In this document: positions 44,901 through 57,781 of the stretch, in pieces
How the letters are laid out: each line of letters starts with the position of its first letter
Position numbering within the stretch: position 1 is the stretch's first letter
Assembly (NCBI RefSeq): GCF_907165205.1
Contig: NC_058191.1
Span: 4,528,501-4,592,500 of the forward strand
Source: Coccinella septempunctata
Lineage: Eukaryota; Arthropoda; Insecta; Coleoptera; Coccinellidae
Length of the DNA stretch: 64,000 nucleotides
Reading direction: 5' to 3'
Notes under the pieces: model-generated
Seen by the model: the letters and a program-made list of their open reading frames with translations, nothing else
What the model was told of the DNA's origin: nothing
The model's database searches: none
Program-made: the position numbers and the translations under genes

Positions 44901-46589
44901 CTGCAACTTATAACTTTACTCAATGATAAATGAAAATTTGGTGTCCAACTTAATTTTTTTGATATTTATAGTTTTAAATCAGCACATTTTGAACTTGTCG
45001 ACCTTCATTATTTGCAAATCATATCTAGTATCTACACCGTCAAGGTACTTAGACAATTTTCAGAATTAATTCACTGCCAAATGATGAATCGAATTCATCA
45101 TCCAAATCGTGGTAATTTCTTATTTTATTCTCAAATTATAGTCAAATTGTACATAATCAATTCGTAACACAACATCAATTTAATAACACAATAAAAAAGT
45201 AATTATTTAAATTGCGGTATTTTCAACATATTTTTTTAAATGCTATTTTATATCAATCATTATAATGTTCTAAAGAGCGGATGTAAATATTTTGTTATAT
45301 TATGAAATCTACATTGTTTTGATGAATAGAAACGTTATTGCTTTTGACGAATGAAAAAAGCGGAGTCGATGAACATGTTATTCCACTTGAAAAAAAAATA
45401 ACGCAATAGGGAATACATGTCGTTAAAATGGTAAAAAGTTACTTAATGGCACTGAATGCGTAAGATGAGTTAATGGTCCTTTGGCGACATTCTGTTGGGA
45501 AAACAGGTGGAAAAACACTTCTTTCTGAATGGGATTCAATGCCTGTTCGATACAAGAAACATTCTCCAATATACTCGAGAGACCGAATAAAAATAGGACA
45601 AGTTAACTTTTATCAAAAGGAGAAACCTCTTTGGTGAACTTGTTTCCTCCTTCAGCTAGGGCTCAAAGGAAATGAAAAATTTCGGACAACTTTCTGGAAG
45701 AAGTTGCGATCAGTAATCTGAATAATCTCTGATAATATTAAAACACAGGAAGTATATCCCTACATTCCACGTGAATTTTAAAGTTTATTTAAAAGTTTGC
45801 TTCTAAGATTAAAATCTAGGAATAATATTCTTCAGAAATTAGCTGATGGTATCTTATTACTTCGAACGTGAGCTGTGGCATTCGTTTTTTCTGCTTTTGA
45901 ATACTGTTACTCCGTTGTTCAAAGTGGCCAAGAGTTGATTTGGGCGCAGAAAAGGGAACTATAGACCACTTGATTGAGGTAGAGTTGATGGAAATATAAA
46001 TTTCAAGATAGTTTCAAGCCAATTCTTTTTTGGGATGGGTTGGTAATTTCAGAACCATTTATATTATAAATTATTTTTTTCCTTCCTTCCTTTTTTCATT
46101 TTTCGATTTTCATTCTCGTGGTACTTCTCTGATCACTACAAAAAAGGTGGAATTTTGTTTTTAATGGAAAAGATGACGATTTCAGCTTATTCTGAATATT
46201 CTGTGAACATATTCATTTTCACTATACTGTTCAGGCCAGACTGAAAGTTTTTGTTGTGGTTTTTATCTTTTTTCTCTCGCATCATGCGAGGTTTGTATGG
46301 TACCATGCTTATAGTTTCCTTTGCTATATCGTTTGGTACAGTAAAAATACCAAAATTCATGTTTCTCGACATTAGTTGAGAAACATCTATTAAATGAGAA
46401 AATAAAGATTAGCAGGTCTCCAGAAGTTTAGTGAAAGATGCTTGGAAGGCGCCTTGAGTGTTATACATGGTGGGCTTTTGAAAACTAAAGAGACGAGATT
46501 ATAAACGTAATGAATTCCTTTGAGAAAATGCTCTGACACTTCGATTTATGATTCAAGGAGGAATTTTTGAGAATAAATTCACAACGACA
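44901..46589. other. Non-coding stretch
   Basis: About 1.7 kb of AT-rich sequence without recognised genes, RNA or paired repeat ends. Confidence 0.4.
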
Positions 46590-47135
46590 TCGCTTCAACC
46601 CTAAGGGTTGCAACCCCAACCCCTATATTTCGAATAGGGAAGGTAGAAACAGTGGTAACTCATTTGAAAAGTGTTTGTTTATTCTGACTTCAGTATATTA
46701 ATTTTTTTTTCATCTAATCTAATCTTATTTTTCGAGATATTCAAATTTAAATTTTTTTCATTACTGGTCATTTTGTTAGACATGCTAGGTGAATCAATCA
46801 AATTTTAACTTATTTATTCTATGGTTTCGAATGAAAATCGTTAACTGCAATACTCTAGACATTTTTTGATTCTTTCATTAACAATTTATGAAAAAAGGGT
46901 TTATTCATTTGTTGGAAAACTTGAAATAATTTTTTTATTTTTCAAGAAAAACGAATGTTGGGAAATTTCAGAATAAATGAGTAAAAATTCGGTTGTATCA
47001 CACAACATGCTTAAAAAGAAATCCAATGTCGTTAGAAATTAAAATGTGAATATTTAGAAAACGAATGGATTAAATGACAAAAAATTAAATATGCTGAACT
47101 CAAAATAGGAAGACCTTTCAAATGAGGTATCACTT
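46590..47135. repeat. Foldback repeat R3, copy 2 (both arms)
   Basis: The left arm (CTCATTTGAAAAGTGTTTGT then TTCAGTATATTAATTTTTTT, about 46650-46710) is complementary to the right arm (AAATTAAATATGCTGAACTC then GACCTTTCAAATGAGGTATC, about 47085-47132). The left end carries GGGTTGCAACCCCAACCCC, which is shared with copy 1. A palindromic non-autonomous element is likely; target duplication was not resolved. Confidence 0.6.
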
Positions 47136-47332
47136 ACCTTATCTTCTTTCTCTCTTTCTTTCTAACTTTTTTCTGTAATATTTATTGGTTATTGCTAAGT
47201 ATTTATTGAAACAATGATGCTTTTAAGTAGATTGTTCGAACATAAAGTATTTGGAAAATTTCACTTTTTCTTATTCCGTATTTTTATTACAAAATTTTTA
47301 AACTGTGAGAAATAGGTGAGACAGACCTAAGT

Positions 47333-47850
47333 ATTCAGGGTGAGTCTTTGACTCGTACACATATTTTAACAGTAGATTCTTGAGGGCAAAAGAAACATTT
47401 TTTTTCTTTACCTTTTTTTTCCGAATCGGCTTAAGAATACAGGCTGTTGAAAAACTATAAAATGTTATTTTTCGCTCACAAACCAAACACGAAATATCAC
47501 CCCCAAGTCTTACAGTTTTCTCATTACGACCATTACATACCATAAAAATAGCCAACTCTCGAAACTAAAATGAATATTTGAAAGTTTTGTAAAATAGAAG
47601 TATTTTTCATATTTTCTCGCATAATGCGCTGTTTTCGAATAATTTGATATTCAAATGTAAAAAATATCTCTGAAATTCGAAAAATTGGCTACTTTGACCG
47701 AATGCAACTCTTTTCAAAAGATCCATAGATGTGTAGTGTCACAAATTTAGCTATGTAGTTGAAAGAAATTTTGTTTTTCCACGGGTGGCACAGGTCATTA
47801 TAAAAAATTAAATGGAAGAAATGGAGAAGACCTACCAAAAAATAAAAAAT
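47333..47850. mobile_element. TCTTTGACTCGTAC MITE fragment without right end
   Basis: It starts TATTCAGGGTGAGTCTTTGA and follows the family through ACAGTAGATTCTTGAGGGCA to GGTGGCACAGGTCATTATAA near 47800. The right terminus is absent; at about 47853 a different end, TACAGGGTGTCCCATTTGAA, begins. It also displays the empty site used to prove the nested insertion at 10950. Confidence 0.65.
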
Positions 47851-50059
47851 ATACAGGGTGTCCCATTTGAAAAAATTAAGTTGCATTCAATATTTTGTCC
47901 ACCCTTACTGAATGTATATCAATTGGCGTAATTATTTTTAAAAAATTTATTCGATTTTGTACCATTTTTGTTTGAAATATTTTATGTCAATTTGTAATAG
48001 AGCTAAGGAAGGGGTCAATTTATAGTGAAAAACCCGGTACGTCATTGAACTCAAAATACATGAAAAAAGTGAAAATTCGAATTCAACAACAGCATTTTTC
48101 TACAAAATGGACAATACCGCACAAATGAATTCTGTGCGTTACTTTCTGCTCACTCTGGGTTCATTGTTCAAGACAACTCGAATTTGACACACGGCATATA
48201 CTCATCGTAAATCAGGCTCGGCGAAATCTAGCTAACGGTTTCCTTACAGAGTCCACTTCTAATGGAACGAAATAAGTAGTGTAAGTTTTTCATTCTTTCA
48301 ATGCGGCTTCAAGTAGATAATCTAGAGTTCATTCACGTTCTTTCGGGTTAGTAAACTTTTGGCAATTCGTCAAGCATGGCTGATTGTGGATTGGCTGGGC
48401 TTATTGTGAAAAAGTGGGTAGGTACTGTTATTGTCTCGCAGAACGTATTGTATTCTCCACGAATCCGAAGCGAGGATAATCATCTGACTGAAATTATGTT
48501 TACGTGTTACATCCATTACAGACGCAGAACATCCAAAAGGTGCAGATTTATTAATGGAAATTGTTGGACGAGAAGCAAGGATATCCTGTAATTCAATTCT
48601 TCATTCTACATAGATACATGAAAAACAAATTAATGGAGGTTCTCGGATTCTCGTCTTTAATTGTGAAATTTTGAGTTCATCGTGCTTGTCCACTTACCTA
48701 TACACCGTTATCTTTAGGTAAAGCGTTTAGATTTTTCTCGAGTTTGAAAAACTATTGCGATAGGTTTATCAAGTATGCTCAAAAATCACATGCTTCCCGC
48801 CTGTCCTGTTACTTTTGAGCATGTGTAACAGGACGTTAACTTAGGGAATTTAATTCTTGGAATGGTTATTTTTAAAGAATAGGTTTTAGAATCTACACTT
48901 CATGAGATATTCAACTGAAATTCGGCATAAATATTATTTATTTATGTATTTATTTATTTCACCTATAAAGCACTTATCTACAGGTAATCAAATACCCACA
49001 AAGATGTGTTAACACTATGTGACATGCCAATTTCGATAGCAAATCTACATAGGGTGATATTTTTTCTGGAACAATGTCGCCTGTATTCTTAACTTTTTTT
49101 TTGGTGAGCCACTTCTAATTTAAAAAAAACGTAAAAAGAAGCTTTGTTGTTATGTTGTTGTACTAAACATTGTGGTCTCTTGTAGTTTTGTGGTATCTGC
49201 TACCGATTTCGAGAAAAAATTTTGAACTATTCTCTCGAAATCTTCAGAAAAATCTAAATTGTCATAAAAATTCAGTTAGCATACTCCATTCACATTTATT
49301 TTAGCAGTCGGTTGGCCATGAAATAATTTTCTCAAGTTTTTGTAACTAGAACGAGGTAAGGTTGGTACTCATGAAATGTCGTTAATGTCATAACGCCGTT
49401 GCCACAACTAATATCAATTTTTATTACGAAAATGCCGAAAGTGATTGAAAATAGAGACAGGGTTTCAGGAAGTGCTATTTAGAATTCAGGTCCGCTCATT
49501 CAAATAGTTATACCCTGATATTCTAAAATCCACAATACGTCAGATGGTAGCGAACATATTCAATGTAAGAGAATTAATATATACCTAATGTTTCATCTGA
49601 ATCTAAACGACTTATATTTCAGCTGAATATTTCCACAATCAAAAAGATTGTGAATGAAGAGGACGACAAAGAATATCCTTCTATTGGAAGACCCAAGAAA
49701 GTGGTGGCATTTGAGAATCTTATGTTTGATTGAATTAATGCGAAAAGTTTACTACAGAATTTTCGATGAATTTCATCGTAGAATAAGTTTCCGAAAATTG
49801 ATTTTTCTATTTTTAATTTGACTTGTCCCATATATTGTAAATTTCTTAAGGTACCAATAAATACCTAATTATTATTATATCAATGTATTTGGATGAATAG
49901 CCACAAATACGCGTCAGTTGTCCTGTTAATTGTTTATTCATGTAAAATTTTTGTTCAAAGGTTGAGTTCATCTTGACTTGAAACTTCCTTTAATTCCTTT
50001 TATTTATATTGATGCAAGATAATTTTTGTTGAAGAATTTAACATTCTTGTAATTATCTG
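47851..50059. other. Non-coding stretch with a MITE end and low-complexity runs
   Basis: The end TACAGGGTGTCCCATTTGAA at about 47853 has no partner found; following sequence near 47990-48050 resembles the inside of the hAT element near 6590-6650. A TTTA-type run lies at 48936-48960. CTCCATTCACATTTATTTTA at about 49286 is a short piece of repeat R2. No genes. Confidence 0.4.
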
Positions 50060-50505
50060 TTAATTCCTTCGGGTGATACCCATTCCCAACCACTGCATCA
50101 TATACATTTCATCTTCGGGTTAATATTTTTGAAATCTACAACTGATGTAACGTATTCAAAGTTTAGCCAAAGAAGATAACGAACATTAACTCTCCTCAAG
50201 CTTGTACATATTATGATATTATACTGATCTCTTGTATTTTCCATGCAAATAACTGGATTTGGTATGCCATCAATCAGTTTGTATAAACTTCAATTATGTT
50301 CGTCACATGTTTTCCGAAGAGGTTCGATATTGTGATAAAATGCGTAATAACAGAAACTTTTTCGTAGAACGGGCAACATAGCGCTGATTTAAAACCCAAA
50401 CATTTTTTGACCAGCTTCATAACCCCACATTTTCGTACTATACAGAGTGAAATGTGCCAAATTTCCATGGTCAACCGAGTGCTGAAATAAAAGTGAATGG
50501 AGTAT
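50060..50505 (-). repeat. Dispersed repeat R2, copy 2
   Basis: Complement of 22237-22640 with small differences: TAATTCCTTCGGGTGATACC at one end and AAGTGAATGGAGTATAAG at the other. No coding content. The two copies are in opposite orientation. Confidence 0.75.
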
Positions 50506-51496
50506 AAGTAAGGGGTGGTGAATAAATTCATTGTTAGTTTTAACACATTAAATTGAACTCGGTATTTCTAATAATATATGTATTTTCGCAACTTGTTTTG
50601 ATACCAACCCAAAAAATCAAACTTCAACCCCCTGTATTTCGAAAAAGAAAAGTTTGCGATCCCATGTTTATGGGAATTTTTTTCTTAAAATTGCTCAAGT
50701 CTTAAGTTAATATGTTTTGAAAAATTCAATTATTGCCGAACATTCATTGGATAGCTTTTTAATTTTTTTTATGTAGGCATGTTCGGACAAGCCATTTTAC
50801 AAAGTTATATGTAAACCAGCAACAATATTAAACATAAATAAACGAGTAAATAAATGAAAATAATATTAAATATAGAAAAATGATTAAACAAAAATTAATT
50901 AGTGGAAAGCATCAGGAGATCTGAAATAATTTTTCAATTGAAAGATTGAAACATGAAAAAGATCTATCCCTATCTATATAATGATATAATATCATATAAG
51001 GTATCCAGAGTCTCCATACGAGTTCTGAATAAAAATGTAATATGCAGGAAAACACTGGAATATCAATAGCTAGATTATATGTGCATGGGTCTACTGTAAT
51101 GTATTCTCTTGTGTACTTAGCCTCTGATTTACTATGACAATAGTTGATTTTTGTTGCATTTTAATTGCCATTTAGTGAATATTGAAGGTACAAGAAACAC
51201 ATTTGAAAGCAATGAATCAACAGAATCATTGTCTACTCATGATTAAATCTAGGATAATTGGATAAGTTTGAGATATTCCTATCCTACCTAAAAAGTTTTG
51301 GGTATACCTAGTTAGAATCATGACTATCTTGTTAGAGACAGTAAAATAAAACAAAAATATGAAAAAGTCAAGGTGAATTTTTATGCTGTCAGTTCTTTAT
51401 TGAAGGCGCAAGTTCCGAATTTTCGAGATGGACCAGAGTGTTGTTGACACTGTCATCGTTCTCGAGGACCATGTTCATCAACATGCAGTTCTAATA
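50506..51496. other. Non-coding stretch
   Basis: AT-rich. No features supported. Confidence 0.4.
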
Positions 51497-51848
51497 TACG
51501 AGTATATCCAATATTGACATATGGCATGCATATAGAGTTTCAAGGGAACGGATCCTTTTTCGGAAACTGACCTGCCGTTCATTAGACATTCCTCGTATTC
51601 TGTTGCGAGGTGTTTCGAATTTTCCCACGATATTAGTGTCTAGAGTACACTCTGAATTAGTGCTACGCCAAACCATTCAAGTTTTAATCAGAAATTCAAA
51701 ACTGAAGACAAACGAGGACGTTTACAAAAGCATGAAGAAGTACTTAAATGTTGTAAGATCATTGATGTTATTTTATTACTTTGACGCTTTTGTTCATAAA
51801 AGAATAATTGAACTAAAACTTCTCGGAAAATCTCGTATTATTAAATAA
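51497..51848 (+). other. Unassigned open frame ending at a mariner insertion site
   Basis: A frame of about 116 codons without stops runs from about 51497 to TAA at 51846-51848. It includes HAYRVSRERILFRKLTCRSL, PRILLRGVSNFPTILVSRVH and TNEDVYKSMKKYLNVVRSL. It has many basic residues and a plausible helical tail. No family was recognised, no start is obvious, and it stops within a few bases of the left end of the mariner element, so it may be the truncated remnant of a longer transposon or gene. It may also be a chance frame. Confidence 0.3.
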
Positions 51849-51849
51849 A

Positions 51850-52997
51850 TACGAGGATATATAGAAAAATTCTTAGCCTACTATAGAACCAAACAAAATT
51901 TCAATGTCATTAATTTTATTATTCAACATAATTCTCCTCTTAATTGGATACATTTATTACAGCTAAACTGCAACGTCTCTAGACCTTTAAAAAAATGTTT
52001 CTTCTTGCTCTGCAAACCAGACCTCCACAGCTTTCATTACCTCCTCGTTGGAAGAGAATTTACAACCTTTTAAACTTTTTTCAGTTGAGGAAAGAGATGA
52101 TAGTCGGATAGAGCCAAATCTGGTGAATAAGGGGGGTGTTCTATAGTAATTCAAAACCTAAATCACGAAGTTTTTGCAACATGAGATTTGTGTGTAGGGG
52201 CGTTGTACTGCAAAAACAAAACACCTTTGGATAGCTTTCCAAGTCTTTTCTCTTTAATTTTTTTTCGTAATGTGGTCAATAATGTCGAATAGCAATCTCC
52301 GGTTATTGTTCTACCCTTATCCAAAAAATCAATCATGATTATTTTGGACACAAAACTTATTAAGTCTTTGAGAACCAAAGTGTCGTCATTCCATCGATTG
52401 TTGCTTTGTTTCTGCTTCGTAGAGATGTACCCAGGTCTCATCCATAGTAACAATTCGGTTAAAGAAGTCTACATCGTTTTTAAATCGAGCACAGATCGAA
52501 CGCGATGCCTCTATCCTTGCACCCTTTTGGTCATCATTCAAACATTTGGAGATCCATTTTGCAGCAATTTTTCTAATGTTCAAATTGACGTGAACTATAT
52601 GATGAACGCGTTCGTATGAAATATTCAGTGCTTCAGATATCCGTTTTAGCCCAATTCGACGGTCTGATAAAATCATGTCATGAACTGCACCGAAATTTTC
52701 GGGGACTGACACAGAAACTGTCCTTCCCGATCGGTCATCATCTTCAATGGAAAATATACCTCTTTTGGATCTTGCAGTCCAATTTTTCACGGTCGCATAC
52801 GAAGGACATTGATCACCAAGGGTGTAAGCATATCTTCGTAAATCTGTTTACCTCTTGACCCTTTTAAATACAGGTACTTGATGATGGCTCGATACTCCAA
52901 TTTTTCGATTCTCACAATTTCGGTCGACATCTTCTTTCTTTTAATTTATTGCGTAACTCTGGTTTACTCTTTCGACCACAAACTTCACACTGAAAAA
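51850..52997 (-). mobile_element. Mariner element, copy 1 (CGAGGATATATAG terminus; other end lost)
   Basis: The left end TACGAGGATATATAGAAAAA then TTCTTAGCC is nearly identical to the left end of copy 2 at 59830. The two copies align to about 52997 (CTTCACACTGA), after which this copy diverges and the matching terminal repeat (ATCCTCGT in copy 2) is missing. The transposase is on the minus strand. The hAT element at 53086 inserted just beyond the breakpoint. Confidence 0.82.
51987..52930 (-). pseudogene. Mariner transposase (DD34D type), decayed, copy 1
   Basis: The start is at 52928-52930 by alignment with copy 2 (the MS.EIV.IEKLEYRAIIKYL start). Visible blocks: FSIEDDDRSGRTVSVSVPEN, the helix-turn-helix region RISEALNISYERVHHIVHVN, FNRIVTMDETWVHLYEAETK with the first Asp, DKGRTITGDCYSTLL, KLSKGVLFLQYNAPTHKSHV where the second Asp position reads Tyr (expected QDNAP), and a C-terminal end EQEETFF before the stop at 51987. 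A deletion removes most of the block between WVHLYEAETKQQSME and the catalytic core. Frameshifts are present. It is inactive. Confidence 0.85.
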
Positions 52998-53578
52998 CTC
53001 TGATGTGCTACTTTCATCAAGCATACAGCAATGTGTGTTTCCATGACCTATTTGTGTCCTACCATAATATCATTCTGGGTGCGCCCAGGCCCGGACTGGC
53101 CAGGTCCGCAGGTCCGCGATCGCGGAGGGCCCCCGGCCTGAGGGGCCCCCACTAACGTAGATAAAGATAATAGATGAAGTAGCTTCAACAAGTGAGTTGC
53201 TCACAAAGAAGCTGTTACTTCAGGCCAAGGGGAGTAAAATGTTGAGGCATCTTAGTTAAGCCCCTTTTATTCCAGTATCACAGCATTGTAAACTGTTAAA
53301 CACACAGATTTGTTTTTAATTTTAGTATTATTCACTAATCACATCACTAAAATCTGTTTTTCATTATTTTTATTACAAAAATTATTTTCACCTATTTCAT
53401 TCATACATTTGGTGTGGCTACAATACTGCATTTTAGAACTAGAAACAGATTACATATATGATTTTCACATAAAATGAGTGGTAAACCACGACACGTGTTT
53501 TGTGATCACAATAAGATCTTCAGGTTGTTGAGGGTAAACTGAAAAATTTGGTACCGAACGAGGAGATTTATAGACAAA

Positions 53579-54750
53579 TACAGGTTTTTTTTACGGTGAG
53601 GCTTTCACAAGCATTTTCAATGCGTTTTCTTTTTAGTTCGTCAGCACTATCCACTTCACCGTCACTGTACACTAATGTTTGCAAATGATCCCAAAGGAAG
53701 AAATCACAGGGGTTGAGATCTGGGGAAAGAAATGGATCCGCCATGTTTTATCCACCTATTCGGGAACCCATTATTTAAATAATTTCGAACGTTTCTTCGA
53801 AAGTGGGGTGGTGCTCCATCCAGTAACAACCACATTCTCTGTCGAATATTTTGAGGAACATTTTCAAGTAATCCTGGCAAATTTTTCTGGAGAAAATGGA
53901 GACAGTCTTCACCTGACATTCGTGGTGGTGGAAAAAATAGCCCAATAAGCATTCCACGCAGGAGTCCGATTCAGACATTCAAGGAAAACCTTTGCTGAAA
54001 ATCTGTTCTTCTGATAGCGTGAGGGTTTTCTGTAGACCATACATGGGTATTGTAGAAATTGTTTACTCCATTTCTGGTGAAAGTGGCTTCGTCAGTAAAC
54101 AGAATGAATGTTGTTAGATATTGCTGATTTAAAAGCCACAGGCAGAATTCTTTTCTTCGAGTATGATCTTCTGGTTGGAGTGCTTGAAATTTCGTGAAAT
54201 GGTATATAGGGGTACAGTTGCTCTTGTCTTAGTGTCTTTCAAACTCTACTGTGGCTCACTCCGACAACCCTGGCTATGGATCTAGTACTTGTTGTCGGTT
54301 GTTCCTCAACTATGTCCAGAATTTGCTCCTCGATTTCTGCCATTTTCGATGTTACAGGCCTGCAAACATTTGCTCCCCGGGATTAGTGCAAACTTCCAGT
54401 ATCCCTACATATTTGCACCAAGTTTATGAACACTCCGAAAATTCACAAAAATCTTACGCTGACTCTGACAGTTTCCAGTATACTTTTCGCCGGCACAAGC
54501 CTACGCATAAAAGTATGGTTTCGATAGAGCGTCAGATGCATGCAGTGGCTGCAGAATGTGACTACCCATATGCAATTACCAAGCTGCAGTCACATTCTGT
54601 AGCACTGTAGCATCGCATCCGAAGCACTACCGAAATCATACCTTGAGCCCTGGTGAATATTTTATATAAATGATTTTTGGTACCATGACTTATTTTGAGG
54701 AGTTCTTTTACCTGTCAAAAAAAAAGCCTCACCTTTGAGAACACCCTGTA
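53579..54750 (-). mobile_element. Mariner-like element nested in the hAT element
   Basis: TA dinucleotides bound the unit. Its left end TACAGGTTTTTTTTACGGTG then AGGCTTTC and right end GCCTCACCTTTGAGAACACC then CTGTA are partial inverted matches, with the left end shorter. At 1.17 kb it has usual mariner length. Its right end resembles the ends of repeat R1 (21214 and 30869), so R1 copies are probably deleted relatives. The transposase is on the minus strand and broken. Confidence 0.78.
53597..54343 (-). pseudogene. Mariner-like transposase, frameshifted
   Basis: Starts MAEIEEQILDIVEEQPTTST followed by RSIARVVGVSHSRV, a helix-turn-helix typical of this group, then a stop. Later frames show TFILFTDEATFTRNGVNNFY with the first Asp, then PQNIRQRMWLLLDGAPPHFR with the second Asp, then NRWIKHGG, and after a shift SPDLNPCDFFLWDHLQTLVY. 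The order and spacing are those of mariner-type DDE proteins annotated in many insects. At least one stop and two frameshifts make it inactive. Confidence 0.82.
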
Positions 54751-55612
54751 TTTAACTCTCTAATCTTAAAAAATATAGAGGGGGCGGGGGTAGTTTCCAG
54801 AACATCAGAACATTCAGAGCAATTTCAGGATTTTTTCGTCTGCTTAGTTGCTAATATGAAACAAACAAGCAAACCAAAAATCCTGTCAAAAAAAAATTGT
54901 ATGCGAAAGGAATAAAAAAACAACTCGTTGAAATCTAGGGAAAGATGATAGTTTTCGATATCATTATGCATTTATAGAAGGTTTCCTTTGCTATATTATT
55001 GACCGATCATCCGATTGGTACCTATTTTGTAATTGATCTGAACGTTCCGAAAATTACCATTACCCCTCTAGTCCGATTTTCACCAACTCTGAAATGAAAT
55101 TGCTCAGAATGTTCTGGAAACTGTCACTGCCCCCTGTAGATTTTTAGAATAGATTAAAACGCTTGTTTAAATATCTTCTCGTTCGATACCACTTATTTCA
55201 GTTTACCTTTACCCACCTAAAGATGGTATTGTGATAGCGGAACGAGTGTCGTGATTTGACAACCCTTTTTTGTGAAAATCATATAATCTGTTTTTAGTTC
55301 AATTTTGGATGTATCGGCCACATCAATTCAATACTCCACTTTCATTTTTAACACCTTTGTAATTATTGACAGTTCTACAGAATGTGTTTTCTAGTGGTAT
55401 CTTAAAAATACTGTGAATTTCTAATTTTAATAAAAAAAAAAGTCAATAAAAGTCGAAAACCATAATATTCGCATAAATACCTAGCGTAAAAATGCATTTT
55501 CATTGTTTTCAAGTCCTTTTCAAAAATTTTCCGGGTAGAGCCACGGACCCCCCATATGGGGCCCCTTAATAGGTCTCAGCTGAGGGCCCCAAGTGGTCCC
55601 AGTCCGGGCCTG

Positions 55613-57781
55613 GGTGCGCCACTGTTGGCCTATAGGTAAACCTTAAAAAATAATCATTGTTACGTTGAAATTGGACGTTTTAACAAGTTTCATACTGCCA
55701 GTCCATAAAGGTTTATGAACGATTTGGAAAATGTCATTCAATCAAGGACTGCTGTTGTAGTTTAGTTTTGTTTGTCGTTTGAAGATAAGCCAAGAGAATT
55801 GGGTCATTTGCAAATGCTTCAATAACTCTAAAAATATATTTGCTTCGAGAACAACGTTCAATTTGTATGGTTAAGAAAAAGATGAGGTTTTTCTTGTCTT
55901 AAAAGTAAGTAAGTAAGTAAGTTGTATTCAACTGATACTGAGTTTACTTGAATGTAGGTACTATTGGTTTTTAAATTATGTAAGATACCAAGCAAGAGGA
56001 TGAATAATACAGGTAGTCGCAACTTTTATCAGTAGGCACACGATTGATTTTTATTGATCCCTTATCCCTTTTCTAAATCAAGGGGTTTTCCTTATCCCTG
56101 TTATGGGGTTGCAGTTACGGGGATGCAAAGAGCGGAAAAGTTGTTCCCCCTCGAATAAAAAATTGATGGGTCCGAGCGATTTTCCACATTTCATTTCAAG
56201 GCAGGAAAATCGACGAATTTAGTCTTCGTTGGACCATACTGTATTTCCTCAAATAAGAATCTTTAGTAGGGGAAGTGGAGCACTAATCAATAAACGTGCA
56301 ATATCAAACAAAAATATGAATGTTTCTAGAAAAATACATTTCGTAGCAGTTAGTAAAGATGGTATAAACTTTATATAGCTTCTGAATCTAGTGAGACTTG
56401 AGACTTTTTTGAGACAGCCAAATTTTGAATTCACGGTCACTGCAGGGTCAAGTTCAGAAATTTGAATGGTAACGACGATCAGTAAGTCTTATCTGCTAGA
56501 AAGTCTACAACTCCATATTTATTTCGACATTCAGAGTATAGTCTTAGTGACAATATGGCTACTGTGAGGAAAATATACAAATTTCAAGATCTATATTCCT
56601 ATTACGGTTCAAAAAGATTCTGCTTGAACATAACATATTCGAGTTTCAAGATTAGTTCGTTGAAGTACAATTCATGCTCGTGATTAAATGATTTTCCATT
56701 GAGCTGAGATCAAGTGGTTCAATTGATATGTTTCTCTCCATTAATTATGGAGGTCAAGAATCAAATATTGGTAAGTAGAGTAAAAGTGAAGAGCACCAAT
56801 AAATGAGGATCTTTGAATTTCAATGTTTCAAAAGTCTCAATAGTCAATATTCAACTGAAGATGAAAAGAAAATTTTATGACCTAAGTACCGAAGATTTTG
56901 AGACTCATGATTTGAAGCCCTGCCTTGTAAGTTCATTCTTCTGTTGCAAATGAACACAATGAATGCTGAAATAGAAAATGAAAAAAAAATTGTCCATAGA
57001 CTCTCAGAGAAGCACGTCATCCTCATCCATCCTCACATATTTTGTGTTTTATTTCACATTTTTTCATTGTTGGATGCCTTTGTTACTCTAGCTTGGTAGT
57101 TCTTTTAGAATTTTTGTTTAAGATAACTTTTATATTATGACATCTACTTTTTAGGTGCCTAAACAGGACAAGTTATCTTGCCTAAACGAATTGCACTCAG
57201 ACAAGAAATGAAAAACAGTTGTGGAGCAGATCAATTTTCAATCCCAAACAAACCAGTAGACCAGAATTGCTAATTTCATGAAGTTCATTTCAGATCTTCA
57301 TTCTTCATGTTGAATTGATTGAATTGAATTGAATTGAATTGAAGCCTAATGACCATGGCAAGTGTATGTTGGTTAACGAAACTTTCATTCAAATTTGACA
57401 ATTTGTAGGTTTGAAATCGAAAAGGTAACTGTGAAGAGAATTTGATGATTGTCATTGACAATCATGCATTTCTTTATGCATGAGAATGTGTTTTATTTTT
57501 TTAACCGGAAACGGTGCCTCGTACAGAAATAAGTCAAAAGACCAAATTTGCTCCAAATTAAATAAGGATTTGAATAGTAATTTTTATTGTCGGAAAAACC
57601 AGTGGCGTATCATTTTTTATCTGAAAATATTCATTCTCGCTGCAGTACGGACGCCACTGGTAGAATAAAAAAGAAATGATATTATGCAAAAAGTGCTCCT
57701 TGACGCTCAAAACCTATTTCTCAAATTTCATAAAAATATTTCAAACAGTGTGAGAGTTATTAAGGAAAAACATTTTTATTT
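55613..57781. other. Non-coding stretch with microsatellites
   Basis: An (AAGT)n run lies at 55901-55920 and a (TTGAA)n run at 57318-57343. A 60-bp palindrome-ended unit CCAGTGGCGTAT...GTACGGACGCCACTGG sits at about 57600-57661 and resembles collapsed hAT termini, but no target duplication was found. No genes. Confidence 0.45.

Larger units (their letters stand above)
53086..55612. mobile_element. hAT element with 8-bp target duplication, carrying a nested mariner-like element
   Basis: The termini CAGGCCCGGACTGG and CCAGTCCGGGCCTG are perfect inverted repeats, flanked by GGTGCGCC at 53078-53085 and 55613-55620. Subterminal GGGCCCC-rich tracts resemble those of the element at 5604. Outside the nested unit (53579-54750) no hAT transposase is visible, so it is non-autonomous at about 1.35 kb. 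Inside, 54760-54832 and 55092-55160 are complementary (GTTTCCAGAACAT / ATGTTCTGGAAAC), hinting at another foldback. Confidence 0.92.

Noticed and set aside
57600..57661. 60-bp unit with CCAGTGGCGT / ACGCCACTGG ends considered as a hAT MITE
   Set aside because: It is too short and has no 8-bp target duplication, so it is kept only as a note.
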